Counted from the first letter of the stretch, positions 1 through 9,338 are shown. The stretch is 12,090 bases of DNA from an uncultured Actinoplanes sp. (GCA_934667465.1 CAKUMG010000085.1:1-12090), one strand, 5' to 3'. Translations and numbers: made by a program. Notes: generated by a model not told the origin, from the sequence alone.

Positions 1-918
<918 letters not shown>

Positions 919-962
919 CCTTCCCGCGAAGCATCGGATCACCACCGCAAGAGAGGACTCCC

Positions 963-1844
963 ATGCTGGTCGCCGACCCCACGGCCGCCGCCGCCTGGCA
1001 TCGATTCCGGCAGGACTTCGCCGAGGCCGCACCGCAGCGGTGCCGCGAGATGCTGAGGCAGCGCGCCAACCAATCCCGCACCATCGACCTCCAGATGATC
1101 GGTCGAGCCGGTCTGGGGCACGTGGGCGGCGACATGTCCGTCCTCGACATCCTGACCACCCTGTTCTTCGCCGTCCTGCGGGTCGACCCGGAGAAGCCGG
1201 AGTGGGCCGACCGCGACCGGTTCGTGCTGAGCAAGGGCCACACGGCCGGCGCCCTGTATGTGACGCTGGCCGCGGCGGGGTTCTTCCCGGCCACCGAACT
1301 CGACACGTTCGCCGGGCCGCACTCGGCCCTCAACGGTCACCCCAACCGGGTCAAGGTGCCCGGCGTGGAGACCAACACCGGCCCGCTCGGTCACGGCCTG
1401 CCGGTTGCCGTCGGTATGGCCGTGGCCGCCCGGCTCGCCTCGTCCTCCCGCCACGTCTACGTGGTGCTCGGCGACGGCGAGCTGCAGGAGGGCAGCAACT
1501 GGGAGGCCGCGATGACGGCCGGGCACCGCAGCCTGTCCAACCTCACCGCGGTCGTCGACCGCAACCGCCTGCAGCAGGGCGCCCGCACCGAGGACACCAA
1601 CGGACTGGACCCGCTCGACGCCAAGTGGAAGGCGTTCGGGTGGGACGTGGCCGAGGTCGACGGGCACGATCACCTGGCCCTGCTGGAGGTCTTCACCGCC
1701 GAGCGCGCTGAACGCCCGTTGTGCGTCATCGCCAACACGATCAAGGGGAGAGGCGTTTCCTTCATGGAGGACCGCGTGGAGTGGCATCACAAGGTGCCGA
1801 CGGCCGAGCAGATCGGCCTGGCCGCGGCGGAGCTGGCCCGATGA
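963..1844 (+). CDS. Transketolase N-terminal (ThDP-binding) subunit; candidate apulose-4-phosphate transketolase subunit A (AptA-like)
   Basis: 293 residues, the length of a stand-alone transketolase N-terminal half. Visible motifs are GHVGGD near residues 52-57 (thiamine-phosphate-contacting His53), SKGHTAGALY, GPLGHGLPVAVGMA, and the ThDP/Mg motif GDGELQEGSNWEA beginning at Gly170 and closing with Asn201 (VVDRNRLQQG). It ends with a conserved TIKGRG segment. The ATG at 963 is preceded by GAGAGGA at 951-957 at suitable spacing. It binds ThDP together with the next gene's product; the active site forms at the interface, and the enzyme moves a two-carbon ketol unit. The stop codon overlaps the next start as ATGA (1841-1844), so 1:1 coupled synthesis is likely. 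Family membership is firm. The apulose 4-phosphate role is inferred from the kinase, isomerase and importer genes around it. Other two-subunit transketolases act on pentose phosphates or secondary-metabolite substrates. Confidence 0.9.
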   Translation: MLVADPTAAAAWHRFRQDFAEAAPQRCREMLRQRANQSRTIDLQMIGRAGLGHVGGDMSVLDILTTLFFAVLRVDPEKPEWADRDRFVLSKGHTAGALYVTLAAAGFFPATELDTFAGPHSALNGHPNRVKVPGVETNTGPLGHGLPVAVGMAVAARLASSSRHVYVVLGDGELQEGSNWEAAMTAGHRSLSNLTAVVDRNRLQQGARTEDTNGLDPLDAKWKAFGWDVAEVDGHDHLALLEVFTAERAERPLCVIANTIKGRGVSFMEDRVEWHHKVPTAEQIGLAAAELAR

Positions 1845-2788
1845 GCGCGCCGGTGCAGGACCTTTTCGACTGCCGCGTCGCCTTCGCGGAGGAGCTCATC
1901 GCCCTGGCCCGCGACGACGAGCGGATCGTGGCGGTCTGCAACGACTCGGTGGGGTCCAGCAACCTCGCCGGGTTCCAGCAGGAATTCCCCGACCGGCTCA
2001 TCAACGTCGGTATCGCCGAGCAGGACATGGTCGGGGTCGGTGCCGGTCTCGCACTCAGCGGCTACATCCCGTTCGTCTGCGGCGCTTCGCCGTTCCTGAC
2101 CGGGCGCGCTTTGGAACAGATCAAGGCGGACGTCGCGTACAGCCAGTCACCCGTGGTGCTGTGTGGCATGAGCCCCGGCATGGCGTACGGGGAACTCGGC
2201 CCGACCCACCACTCGATCGAAGACCTGTCGTGGGTGCGGGCGATCGCCGGGCTCGGCATCATCGTGCCGGCCGATCCGGCCGAGACAAGAGCGGCCGTAC
2301 GCTGGGCCGCGGCCGCCGCCACACCGGTCTTCTTGCGGATCGGGCGGTTCAAGGTGCCCGCGGTTACCGACTCGTTCGAGTTCGGGACGGCCGCGCTGCT
2401 GCGCGACGGCACCGACGTGACGGTGGTGGCGACCGGAACGATGGTCTCCCGTGCCCTGGCCGCGGCCGAGGAAGCCGCGGCGCAAGGAGTGTCGGTGCAG
2501 GTGCTGAACATGTCGACGATCGCGCCGCTGGACGAGCAGGCGATCCGGCGGGCTATGCACGAGACCCGTGCGATCGTCACGGCCGAGGAGGCCACCACCA
2601 CCGGCGGGCTCGGCGCCGCGGTAGCCGCCGTGGTGGTCACCGCGCCGGCACCGGTGCCGATGCGCATGCTCGGCGTGCCCCGCGAGTTCGCGCCCACCGG
2701 CACCACAGCCTTCCTGCTCGAACACTTCGGGCTCACCGCGGGCGACATCCGCCAGGCGGCCGTCGAACTGGCCCGGGTCGATGCCTGA
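1841..2788 (+). CDS. Transketolase C-terminal (pyrimidine-binding) subunit; candidate AptB-like partner
   Basis: 315 residues beginning MSAPVQDLFDCR. The ATG at 1841 is chosen because it overlaps the upstream stop by 4 bp; the frame stays open further upstream but that stretch is the out-of-frame shadow of the N-terminal subunit. Domains: transketolase pyrimidine-binding domain (about 10-175) with GIAEQDM, whose Glu60 is the residue expected to activate the ThDP aminopyrimidine, and GPTHHS at 120-125; then the transketolase C-terminal domain (about 185-300) with VTVVATGTMV and TAEEATTTGGLG. Together with the preceding subunit it makes a complete enzyme of about 608 residues, close to a one-chain transketolase. 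Its stop is 8 bp inside the kinase gene. Function as a transketolase half is near certain; the particular acceptor and donor sugars are inferred from operon context. Confidence 0.9.
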   Translation: MSAPVQDLFDCRVAFAEELIALARDDERIVAVCNDSVGSSNLAGFQQEFPDRLINVGIAEQDMVGVGAGLALSGYIPFVCGASPFLTGRALEQIKADVAYSQSPVVLCGMSPGMAYGELGPTHHSIEDLSWVRAIAGLGIIVPADPAETRAAVRWAAAAATPVFLRIGRFKVPAVTDSFEFGTAALLRDGTDVTVVATGTMVSRALAAAEEAAAQGVSVQVLNMSTIAPLDEQAIRRAMHETRAIVTAEEATTTGGLGAAVAAVVVTAPAPVPMRMLGVPREFAPTGTTAFLLEHFGLTAGDIRQAAVELARVDA

Positions 2789-4148
2789 AGGGCTCGTCCT
2801 CGCCATCGACCAGGGCACGTCGTCGACGAAGTGCCTCCTGGTCTCCCCGGGCGGCAAGGTCGTGGCGAGCGGATCGGCGCCGGTGCCGATCCGCTACCCG
2901 CGGCCGGGCTGGGTCGAGCAGGACGCGATCGAGATCCTCGACAGCGTCCTGGCCGGCGCCGCCTCCTGTCTGCGCGACGTGCCCAGGGAAAGCGTCACCG
3001 CGGTCGGCCTCAGCAGCCAGCGCGAGTCGGCGCTGATCTGGGACCGGCGCACCGGTAAGCCCCTCGGGCCGGTGCTGGGCTGGCAGGATCAGCGGGCGGT
3101 GAGTGTCTGCGATGAACTGCGTGGTGACGAAGGCCAGATCCGCGCGATCAGTGGACTCCCGCTCGACCCGATGTTCAGTGCGGCGAAGCTGCGGTGGCTG
3201 CTCGACGGCAACCCCGGCGCGCTGGTCGGCACGGTCGACTCCTGGCTCCTGTACGCCTTGACAGGCAGCCACCAGATCGAGGTCGGCAACGCATCGCGCA
3301 CCCAGTTGCTGGACGTGCGCTCCGGCGAATGGAGTGCCGAACTGCTCGACCTGTTCGGGATCCCGTCCGATGTGCTGCCGGTGATCACACCGTCGCACGG
3401 GGAACTGGGCCGCATCGGGGAGCGTGGAGGAGTGCTCGCGGGGCTTCCGATCACCGCGGTCCTCGGTGACTCGCACGCTGCTCTCTTCGCTCACGGCGAC
3501 GCCGCCGACGGAGGTGTGAAAGTCACCTACGGGACCGGCTCGTCGGTCATGCGCCTCGGCGTACCCGCCTCCGACAGCGTCTGTCTCACGATCGCGTGGG
3601 ACCGCCAGCTCGCGGCCGAGGGCAACATCCGATCCTCCGGCGCCACCATCGCGTGGCTCGCCTCGTTCCTCTCCGTGACACCCGAGCGCATCGGGCAGAT
3701 GGCCGCGACGGCCTCCAGCGACGGTGTCGTCCTCGTTCCGGGGTTCGGCGGGCTGGCCGCACCCTGGTGGGACGACACCGCGGTCGGCCTGATCAGCGGC
3801 CTCACCCTGAGCACCCGCCCGTCGCAACTCGCCCGGGCCGCTGTCGAATCCATAGCTCACCAGGTGGGCGACGTCGTCGAGGCCATGGGCGGTGCCGCCC
3901 GCGTCCTTGCCGACGGCGGCGCCGCCGGCAACGACGTCCTCATGCAGATCCAGGCCGACGTGCTCGGCGTTCCCGTCAAGCGCGCCCGCACCGTCTCCCT
4001 CTCCGCCCTCGGCGCCGCCTACCTCGCCGGCGGCCTCACCCCGACGGTCACCTACGACGAGTTCACACCCTCCGCAGACGCCTCGGAGGCTCGTTCCGCC
4101 TGGCGCGACACCGTCCGCCGCGCCCTGTCCACCAAGGAGTCCCGATGA
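2781..4148 (+). CDS. FGGY-family carbohydrate kinase; candidate apulose kinase (AplK-like)
   Basis: 455 residues, somewhat shorter than typical xylulokinase or glycerol kinase. The N-terminal actin-like domain opens with IDQGTSSTK (Asp10-Lys17, phosphate-binding loop), followed by [14 protein letters not shown] and GWQDQR (substrate-contacting Trp and Arg). The catalytic-base motif is GDSHAA with Asp230; most xylulokinases have GDQ here and glycerol kinases a related form, so the SHAA version argues for another substrate. The C-terminal domain has TYGTGSS (Thr249-Ser255), PWWDD, and the adenosine-site pattern [20 protein letters not shown]. The protein is cytoplasmic and transfers the ATP gamma-phosphate to a ketose or polyol. 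The start codon lies 8 bp inside the transketolase gene and the stop overlaps the next ATG by 4 bp. With a split transketolase and a TIM-barrel isomerase beside it, phosphorylation of apulose is the best guess. Class assignment is firm; substrate is not. Confidence 0.88.
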   Translation: MPEGLVLAIDQGTSSTKCLLVSPGGKVVASGSAPVPIRYPRPGWVEQDAIEILDSVLAGAASCLRDVPRESVTAVGLSSQRESALIWDRRTGKPLGPVLGWQDQRAVSVCDELRGDEGQIRAISGLPLDPMFSAAKLRWLLDGNPGALVGTVDSWLLYALTGSHQIEVGNASRTQLLDVRSGEWSAELLDLFGIPSDVLPVITPSHGELGRIGERGGVLAGLPITAVLGDSHAALFAHGDAADGGVKVTYGTGSSVMRLGVPASDSVCLTIAWDRQLAAEGNIRSSGATIAWLASFLSVTPERIGQMAATASSDGVVLVPGFGGLAAPWWDDTAVGLISGLTLSTRPSQLARAAVESIAHQVGDVVEAMGGAARVLADGGAAGNDVLMQIQADVLGVPVKRARTVSLSALGAAYLAGGLTPTVTYDEFTPSADASEARSAWRDTVRRALSTKESR

Positions 4149-5131
4149 CCGAGTATCCCCGTTTCGGCGCCGGCCTGTGGCACTTCGCCACCTACGTCGA
4201 CCGGTACGCCGTCGACGGCTACGCCGAGCCGCGCACCACCCTCGACGCGATCGAGCTGGCCGGACAGGTCGAGGACCTGTCCGTGGTCGACCTCAACTAC
4301 CCGTTCACCCCTGGCGTCGGCCTGTCCGAGGTCAAGGACGCCCTGGCCGCGCAGAACCTCACCGCTATCGGCATCACGCCGGAGATCTACCTGCGCCGGT
4401 TCAGCCGCGGCTCGTTCACCAATCCGGACCCCGGCGTACGCAAGGCTGCTCTTGATCTGATGCATGAGGCCGCCGGGATCGTGCGCGACATCGGCGCCGA
4501 CTACGTGAAGATCTGGCCTGGCCAGGACGGCTGGGACTACCCGTTCCAGGTCGACCACCGCGCCCTGTGGAAACTCGCGGTCGACGGCATGCGCGAACTG
4601 GCCGGCGCGCACCCCGACCTGAAGTTCGCCATCGAGTACAAGCCGCGCGAACCACGGGTCAAGATGACCTGGGACTCGGCCGCCCGCACGCTGCTCGGCA
4701 TCGAGCAGATCGGCCTGGACAACGTCGGCATCCTGCTCGACTTCGGCCACAGCCTCTACGGCGGCGAGTCACCCGCCGACGCCGCCCAGCTGATCATCGA
4801 CCACGGCCGGCTCTACGGCATGGACGTCAACGACAACCTGCGCGGCTGGGACGACGACCTGGTCGTCGGCACCGTGCACCTCACCGAGATCTTCGAGTTC
4901 TTCCACACCCTGCGCAAGAACCACTGGGACGGGGTCTGGCAGCTCGACCAGTTCCCGTTCCGCGAGGACGGCGTGGACGCGGCTCGCACCGCGATCGGCA
5001 CCCTCAAGCGCATCCACCGCGCCCTCGATCGCCTCGACGCCGCCGCGCTGGCCGAGGCCCAGGAACGCCAGGACGCCATGGCCGCCCAGCGCCTGGTCCA
5101 AAATGCCCTTTTCGGCGAGATGGAAGGGTAG
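4145..5131 (+). CDS. Sugar isomerase/epimerase, AP-endonuclease-2-like TIM barrel; candidate D-apiose isomerase
   Basis: 328 residues. The ATG at 4145 overlaps the kinase stop (ATGA). The protein has the alternating helix/strand pattern of xylose-isomerase-like TIM barrels. Likely metal ligands or catalytic residues sit at strand ends: Glu164 (FAIEYKP), Asp199 and His202 (LLDFGHS), Asp227 and Asp230 (MDVNDN), and Asp268 (WQLDQF). The N terminus [15 protein letters not shown] and the C-terminal helical tail after residue 295 ([17 protein letters not shown]) resemble bacterial sugar isomerases that take unphosphorylated aldoses. It lacks the signature segments of classical XylA. Role proposed: metal-dependent conversion of an imported aldose, D-apiose if the pathway call is right, to the ketose for the kinase next door. 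It is the last intact gene of the run; the DNA directly after it is a gene fragment. Fold is confident; substrate is inferred. Confidence 0.83.
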   Translation: MTEYPRFGAGLWHFATYVDRYAVDGYAEPRTTLDAIELAGQVEDLSVVDLNYPFTPGVGLSEVKDALAAQNLTAIGITPEIYLRRFSRGSFTNPDPGVRKAALDLMHEAAGIVRDIGADYVKIWPGQDGWDYPFQVDHRALWKLAVDGMRELAGAHPDLKFAIEYKPREPRVKMTWDSAARTLLGIEQIGLDNVGILLDFGHSLYGGESPADAAQLIIDHGRLYGMDVNDNLRGWDDDLVVGTVHLTEIFEFFHTLRKNHWDGVWQLDQFPFREDGVDAARTAIGTLKRIHRALDRLDAAALAEAQERQDAMAAQRLVQNALFGEMEG

Positions 5132-5407
5132 CTGCCAGGCTGCGCTGCACCATGGAACGCCATTCGATGCGCTCCGCACCCGCACTCTGGCAGGAAGCGC
5201 ACGCGCACGCGGCCGAGCTGGGCCTGGAGCGGCCCGGCGGCCCGGATCACCGCGGATCACGTCTTCCTCGCCCGGGCCGGGGTGCCGAGCGTGCTGCTGA
5301 TCGACGTTGCCTACCCCTACCGTCATGCGACCGGCGACACGGCTGAGCGGTGCGACCCCGGCTCCCCTGACGCGGTCGGCGGCGCGCTCGAGCGTTTGAT
5401 CCATGCC
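5132..5407 (+). pseudogene. Remnant of M28-family peptidase / glutaminyl-peptide cyclotransferase-like gene (C-terminal piece, frameshifted)
   Basis: No full gene fits here, but two frames carry pieces of one protein. From about 5152 one frame reads MERHSMRSAPALWQEAHAHA then AELGLERPGG. After a frame change near 5240-5250 another reads ITADHVFLARAGVPSVLLID, then VAYPYRHATGDTAERC and GALERLIHAE. The order (SMRSAPALW, then DHVFLARAGVPSVLLID, then YPYRHATGDT) is that of the C-terminal third of M28 zinc peptidases and glutaminyl cyclases, where D-H-V, the I-D pair and the H-T/DT segment are typical. Here one usual YPxWHT element reads YPYRHAT. The N-terminal two thirds are missing and the isomerase stop lies directly upstream, so this is a truncated, decayed fragment and not an active enzyme. 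Identification is from motif memory and is moderately sure. Confidence 0.5.
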
Positions 5408-5444
5408 GAGGTGAACGCGGACGTTGCGGTCAGGGTGGGGAGCG

Positions 5445-5903
5445 GTGAGCCGGAAGGCGCTCGCCTACGCGTGCTGAGCGAGGTGGCGCGGCGGCGCCCG
5501 CCGCGTCGCCGATGCGGTGCACGCCGGGTTGTGGCTCGGGCTGCTCAGCGGTGACGCACGCGAGGCGATGACCCGGCTGCCGACCTCGAGCTGGCAACTG
5601 GTCGCCGAATCGGCGGCGCTGCTCGCCGCCGCTCAGCGGGTGCTGCCCGCAGGGCGACTGCAAGACCTGCACGCCGGCGCGGCCGAGCGTGGGCAGGACC
5701 TGGTTCGCGAAGGGCAGCGGCAGGGCGTCTTCCGGACCGACCTGCCCCTGGCCTAGCTGGTCAACGCGATGCACTACCTGCTGAACGGCACGGTGGAAGA
5801 GGTCCGCGCCGGTCGCCTCGAGCCGGCGCAGGCTTCCGGGGCCGTCACCGCCTCTGTCCTGGCCGTCTTGGCCGTGCCGCCGGCGGACAGCGCCGCGCTG
5901 TGA
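5445..5903 (+). pseudogene. Remnant of TetR/AcrR-type regulator: C-terminal effector half with in-frame stops
   Basis: From about 5505 one frame reads as the helical ligand-binding part of a TetR-family regulator: VADAVHAGLWLGLLSGDARE, SSWQLVAESAALLAAAQRVL, LVREGQRQGVFRTDLPLA, then a TAG at 5754-5756. The same frame continues past the stop with LVNAMHYLLNGTVEEVRAGR to a TGA at 5901-5903. In this family the segment RTDLP..WL is common, so the TAG most simply replaces a TGG Trp codon. Upstream in the same frame, after a possible GTG at 5445, a TGA occurs at 5475. No helix-turn-helix is visible in any frame, so the DNA-binding half is gone. The gene cannot make a working repressor. What it once controlled cannot be told; the neighbouring M28 fragment suggests that both belong to an eroded block of unrelated genes. 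Confidence 0.55.
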
Positions 5904-5936
5904 CCTGCGGGCTTCCAGAAGAAACCGTAGTCCGCT

Positions 5937-5965
5937 TTGATACCCCTGGGGGGTAGGGGTAGGGT
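5937..5965 (+). promoter_or_regulatory. Copper promoter for the 6004 gene and copA, with embedded CsoR-type operator
   Basis: A -35-like TTGATA (5937-5942) and a -10-like TAGGGT (5960-5965) are separated by 17 bp. Between them lies TACCCCTGGGGGGTA (5941-5955), a perfect 6-bp inverted repeat with a 3-bp centre. This resembles the GC-rich boxes bound by CsoR repressors. Occupancy by apo-CsoR would cover the spacer, and Cu(I) would release it. The same box, with one mismatch each, stands before csoR and before the copB remnant. Confidence 0.65.
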
Positions 5966-5969
5966 GGGG
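5948..5969 (+). other. Potential G-quadruplex motif in the copper promoter
   Basis: Four G tracts of 6, 4, 3 and 4 bases lie in 22 bp, separated by TA, TA and T. Such short loops predict a stable parallel quadruplex on the + strand. The motif covers the right arm of the CsoR-type box and the -10 element. Whether it forms in the cell is unknown; the G runs may exist only because the operator is G-rich. Confidence 0.4.
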
Positions 5970-6003
5970 TGAGTCCGCACCGCTCTCGACCTGCGAGGTG
6001 ATC

Positions 6004-6990
6004 ATGCGTACGCCGATCCGCCTGGGTGCTTACACGCTCGGCCTGGCCGCCGTCTTCGCGGCGTCGCTCGGGCTGGGTCATGTGGCCGGCCCCGAAACCG
6101 CCGCCCCGGCAGCGCACAGCGCAGCCGGCGGCCACCAGGACGCCGCACCACACGAGCAAGCAGCCGGTTCCGTCGCCGCGGTGCCCGCCGGGCTGCAGGT
6201 GGCCCAGGACGGCTACCGGCTCGAGCCGATCTCGACCACCTTGTCGACCGCCGCGCCGCAGCCCCTCCAGTTCCGGGTCCTCGGCCCCGACGGTGTGCCG
6301 GTCACCCGATACACCACCAGCCACGACAAGGACCTGCACCTGATCGTCGTACGCCGGGACCTGTCCGGCTTCCAGCACCTGCACCCGCAGCTGGCCGCCG
6401 ACGGCACCTGGTCGGCACCGCTGGCCGTGCCGGCTCCCGGGCAGTACCGGGTCTTCGCCGACTTCCAGCCCGCCGGTCGCGCCGAGGGCCTGACCCTGGG
6501 CGCGGATGTGCCGGCACCCGGCGACTATCAGCCCCGGCCCCTGCCCGCGCAGGGCCGGACCGCCACGGTGGACGGATACACCGTCACCCTCGCCGGTGAC
6601 CTGTTGCCCGCGAGCTCGTCGAAGCTGACCCTGTCGGTGTCGCGAGACGGCGCCCCGGTCACCGATCTGCAGCCCTACCTCGGCGCCTACGGTCACCTGG
6701 TGGCCTTGCGTGACGGTGACCTGGCCTACCTGCACGTGCACCCCGACGGTGCCCCCGGCGACGGCCGGACACCGTCGGGCCCGCAGGTCACCTTCCACGC
6801 CGAGGTCCCGTCGGCCGGCTCCTACCGGTTGTACCTGGACTTCCAGCACGACGGCGTCGTACGTACCGCCGAGTTCACCGCGATCGCCGGCGCGGCCACC
6901 GCCCCTGCCACGCCGGCCGCGGAAGCTACGCCCAGCGCCGCGGCGTCGTCGCCGGACGGGCACGACGAGCCCGGCCACACCCACGGATAG
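6004..6990 (+). CDS. Secreted/membrane-anchored His-rich protein, probable extracytoplasmic copper-binding factor
   Basis: 328 residues. The ATG at 6004 is preferred over GTG at 5998 because the RBS-like GCGAGG (5993-5998) is then 5 nt upstream. An N-terminal hydrophobic segment (about 8-28, LGAYTLGLAAVFAASLGLGH) follows two Arg residues, giving a signal peptide or anchor. A low-complexity Ala/His linker follows. Two related beta-rich repeats come next: the first has HDKDLHL (His107, His112) and FQHLHP (123-128), ending PGQYRVFADFQP; the second has YGHLVAL, LHVHP (243-247) and AGSYRLYLDFQHDG. The C terminus is an Ala/Pro/Ser tail ending HDEPGHTHG. Paired HxHP motifs and a His tail suggest metal binding outside the membrane. 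The gene lies behind a CsoR-type operator and 9 bp before copA, so it probably buffers or receives exported copper. I do not know a characterised family for it; similarity to YtkA-like beta domains is possible. Confidence 0.8.
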   Translation: MRTPIRLGAYTLGLAAVFAASLGLGHVAGPETAAPAAHSAAGGHQDAAPHEQAAGSVAAVPAGLQVAQDGYRLEPISTTLSTAAPQPLQFRVLGPDGVPVTRYTTSHDKDLHLIVVRRDLSGFQHLHPQLAADGTWSAPLAVPAPGQYRVFADFQPAGRAEGLTLGADVPAPGDYQPRPLPAQGRTATVDGYTVTLAGDLLPASSSKLTLSVSRDGAPVTDLQPYLGAYGHLVALRDGDLAYLHVHPDGAPGDGRTPSGPQVTFHAEVPSAGSYRLYLDFQHDGVVRTAEFTAIAGAATAPATPAAEATPSAAASSPDGHDEPGHTHG

Positions 6991-6999
6991 GAGACGCTC

Positions 7000-9237
7000 A
7001 TGGCCCCGCTGAAGTCGCTACCCGTGGCCGTACCGCCGATCGAGCTGAAGATCGGCGGCATGACCTGCGCCTCGTGCGCCTCCCGGATCGAGAAGAAGCT
7101 CAACCGGATGGACGGCGTGACCGCGACCGTCAACTACGCCACCGAGAAGGCCACCGTCAGCATCGACGGCGACGTCACCGCCGAGCAGCTCATCGCGACG
7201 GTCGAGAAGACCGGCTACACCGCCGAAGTGCCCACCCCCGAACCGCCGGCCGACCGGCCGGCCGACGAGCTGGCGGCGCTGCGCCTGCGGCTGTGGGTGT
7301 CGATCGCCCTCAGCGTTCCCGTGATCGTGCTGGCGATGGTGCCGGCCTGGCAGTTCACCTCCTGGCAGTGGCTGTCCCTGACGCTGGCCGCACCGGTCGT
7401 CGTCTACGGCGGCTGGCCGTTCCACCGGGCGGCCGTCACGAACCTGCGCCACGGCGCCGCCACCATGGACACCCTCGTGTCGATGGGTACGCTCGCCGCG
7501 TTCGGCTGGTCGCTGTGGGCACTGTTCTTCGGCACCGCCGGCGAGCCAGGCATGACCCACCCGTTCAGCTTCGCCATCGGCCGCAGCGACGGCGCCGGCA
7601 ACATCTACCTCGAAGCGGCCGCCGGGGTCACCATGTTCCTGCTGGCCGGCCGCTACTTCGAGGCCCGGTCCAAGCGCCGCGCCGGGGACGCGCTACGCGC
7701 CCTGCTGCAGCTGGGCGCGAAAGACGTGACCGTGCTGCGCGACGGTGGTGAGCAACGGATCCCGGTCGGTGAGCTGCGTGTGGACGACCGGTTCGTGGTG
7801 CGCCCCGGGGAGAAGATCGCCACCGACGGAGTGGTCGAGGACGGTGCGTCGGCGGTGGACCAGAGCATGATCACCGGTGAGTCCGTGCCGGTGGAGGTCG
7901 GCGCCGGTGATGCCGTGGTGGGCGCGACGGTCAACGCCGGGGGCCGGCTGATCGTGCGCGCCACCCGGGTCGGCGCCGACACCCAGCTGGCGCAGATGGC
8001 CAAGCTGGTCGAACAGGCCCAGACCGGTAAGGCCTCGGTGCAGCGGCTCGCCGACCGGATCTCGGGCGTTTTCGTGCCGATCGTCATCGGCCTGGCCGTC
8101 GCGACGCTGGGTTTCTGGGTAGGTGCCGACGCGGGCTGGTCGGCGGCGTTCACCGCCGCGGTGGCTGTACTGATCATCGCGTGCCCGTGCGCGCTCGGGC
8201 TGGCCACGCCGACCGCGCTGCTGGTCGGCACCGGCCGGGGCGCGCAGCTCGGCATCCTGATCAAGAGCGCGGAGGTGCTGGAGCAGACCCGCCGGGTGGA
8301 CACGATCGTGCTGGACAAGACCGGCACGGTCACCGAGGGGCGGATGACGCTGGCCGCGACCGTACCCGCGCCGGGTCAGGACGGTGAAGAGCTGCGGCGG
8401 TTCGCGGCCGCGGTCGAGTCCGCGTCCGAGCACCCGATCGCGGCCGCCATCGCCGCCGGCCAGACCGGGCAGGGCAGGCTTGCCAGGGTCGAACGCTTCG
8501 CCAACGTCGAAGGGCGCGGCGTCACCGGCCACGTCGAGGGCCACGATGTGGTGGTCGGCCGGGTCCAGCTGCTGCGCGAGCTCGGCGTGACCGTCAGCGC
8601 CGAGGTGCAGCAGGCTGTCGCCGACGTGCAGGCGGCCGGGCGCACCGCGATCGTCGCCGGCTGGGACGGTGCGGCCCGCGGTGTGCTGGCGGTCGCCGAC
8701 GCGGTCAAGACCTCCAGCCGCGACGCAGTCACCGAGCTGCGCCGCCTGGGTCTGACCCCGGTGTTGCTGACCGGCGACAACGAGACCGTTGCCCGGGCGG
8801 TGGCCGACGAGGTCGGCATCGACGAGGTGATCGCCGAGGTGCTGCCCGCCGACAAGGTCGACGTGGTCAAGCGGCTGCAGGCCGACGGCAAGGTCGTCGC
8901 CATGGTCGGTGACGGTGTCAACGACGCCGCCGCGCTCGCCCAGGCCGACCTGGGTCTGGCCATGGGCACCGGCACCGACGTCGCGATCGAGGCGTCGGAC
9001 CTGACACTGGTCCGTGACGACCTGATGGCCGCCGTCGACGCGATCCGGTTGTCGCGTCGCACGCTGCGGATCATCAAGAGCAACCTGTTCTGGGCGTTCG
9101 CCTACAACGTCGCGGCCCTGCCGCTGGCCGCCGCCGGCATGCTCAACCCGATGATCGCCGGCGCCGCGATGGCGTTGTCGTCGGTGTTCGTCGTGGCCAA
9201 CAGCCTGCGGCTGCGCCGTTTCACCGCCGTGCGTTAG
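7000..9237 (+). CDS. copA: Copper-exporting P1B-type ATPase CopA
   Basis: 745 residues and apparently complete. One N-terminal heavy-metal-associated domain (about 13-77) has the Cu(I) site MTCASC (Cys23, Cys26). About eight membrane segments follow. The actuator domain has TGES at 292-295. The transport site in membrane helix 6 is CPC (Cys395-Pro-Cys397), the Cu+ class signature. The phosphorylation motif is DKTGT with Asp439, the nucleotide domain has SEHP (His478-Pro479), the hinge has TGDN, and the magnesium site is GDGVND (637-642). ATP hydrolysis drives Cu(I) from cytoplasm to outside. The ATG at 7000 follows AGGAGA that overlaps the upstream stop, so both genes share the CsoR-type promoter at 5937. 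With the neighbouring copB broken, this is the only functional copper pump visible here. Silver export is a usual side activity of the family. Confidence 0.96.
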   Translation: MAPLKSLPVAVPPIELKIGGMTCASCASRIEKKLNRMDGVTATVNYATEKATVSIDGDVTAEQLIATVEKTGYTAEVPTPEPPADRPADELAALRLRLWVSIALSVPVIVLAMVPAWQFTSWQWLSLTLAAPVVVYGGWPFHRAAVTNLRHGAATMDTLVSMGTLAAFGWSLWALFFGTAGEPGMTHPFSFAIGRSDGAGNIYLEAAAGVTMFLLAGRYFEARSKRRAGDALRALLQLGAKDVTVLRDGGEQRIPVGELRVDDRFVVRPGEKIATDGVVEDGASAVDQSMITGESVPVEVGAGDAVVGATVNAGGRLIVRATRVGADTQLAQMAKLVEQAQTGKASVQRLADRISGVFVPIVIGLAVATLGFWVGADAGWSAAFTAAVAVLIIACPCALGLATPTALLVGTGRGAQLGILIKSAEVLEQTRRVDTIVLDKTGTVTEGRMTLAATVPAPGQDGEELRRFAAAVESASEHPIAAAIAAGQTGQGRLARVERFANVEGRGVTGHVEGHDVVVGRVQLLRELGVTVSAEVQQAVADVQAAGRTAIVAGWDGAARGVLAVADAVKTSSRDAVTELRRLGLTPVLLTGDNETVARAVADEVGIDEVIAEVLPADKVDVVKRLQADGKVVAMVGDGVNDAAALAQADLGLAMGTGTDVAIEASDLTLVRDDLMAAVDAIRLSRRTLRIIKSNLFWAFAYNVAALPLAAAGMLNPMIAGAAMALSSVFVVANSLRLRRFTAVR

Positions 9238-9251
9238 CGCTGCGCCGTTTC
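9210..9251 (+). repeat. 13-bp direct repeat around the copA stop codon
   Basis: GCTGCGCCGTTTC occurs at 9210-9222 inside the last codons of copA and again at 9239-9251 just after its stop, a 29-bp offset. It may mark a small duplication at the gene end. No function is evident. Confidence 0.5.
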
Positions 9252-9306
9252 GTCGACCGGCCGGGCCGGTGTGGTGGTCGTGTGGGCGGCGACGCCCGGA
9301 TGTTGA

Positions 9307-9338
9307 TTGTCCGGCGTCGCCGCGGCGACGCCGGACAA
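9307..9338 (+). terminator. Perfect 32-bp palindrome, probable copA-operon terminator
   Basis: TTGTCCGGCGTCGCCG is followed directly by its exact reverse complement, giving a stem of up to about 14 bp with a small loop, 70 nt after the copA stop. There is no U tract, which is common for actinobacterial terminators. It lies between convergent copper operons. A third copy of the arm, GGCGACGCCCGGA at 9288-9300, could pair with the left arm (9310-9321), so an alternative fold exists. Confidence 0.65.

Noticed and set aside
919..962. Terminator or separate promoter between the binding protein and transketolase
   Set aside because: The 44 bp contain no inverted repeat or convincing -10/-35, only the RBS GAGAGGA.
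939..1790. Long open frame on the minus strand opposite the transketolase N-terminal gene
   Set aside because: Composition is Gly/Arg/Val/His-rich without any domain; the plus-strand frame has clear ThDP motifs, RBS and operon spacing. It is a GC-driven antisense shadow.
2733..3860. 375-codon minus-strand open frame opposite the FGGY kinase
   Set aside because: No family pattern, rich in Arg/Asp/Gln/Gly; the sense strand encodes a complete kinase with all motifs.
2781..5131. Plain xylose operon (xylB plus xylA)
   Set aside because: The isomerase is 328 residues and lacks classical XylA signatures, the kinase has GDSHAA in place of the usual GDQ form, and dedicated transketolase halves are not part of a xylose operon.
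5845..6984. 379-codon minus-strand open frame opposite the secreted copper protein
   Set aside because: Low-complexity Gly/Arg/Val sequence crossing the copper promoter; the sense gene has a signal peptide, repeats and coupling to copA.
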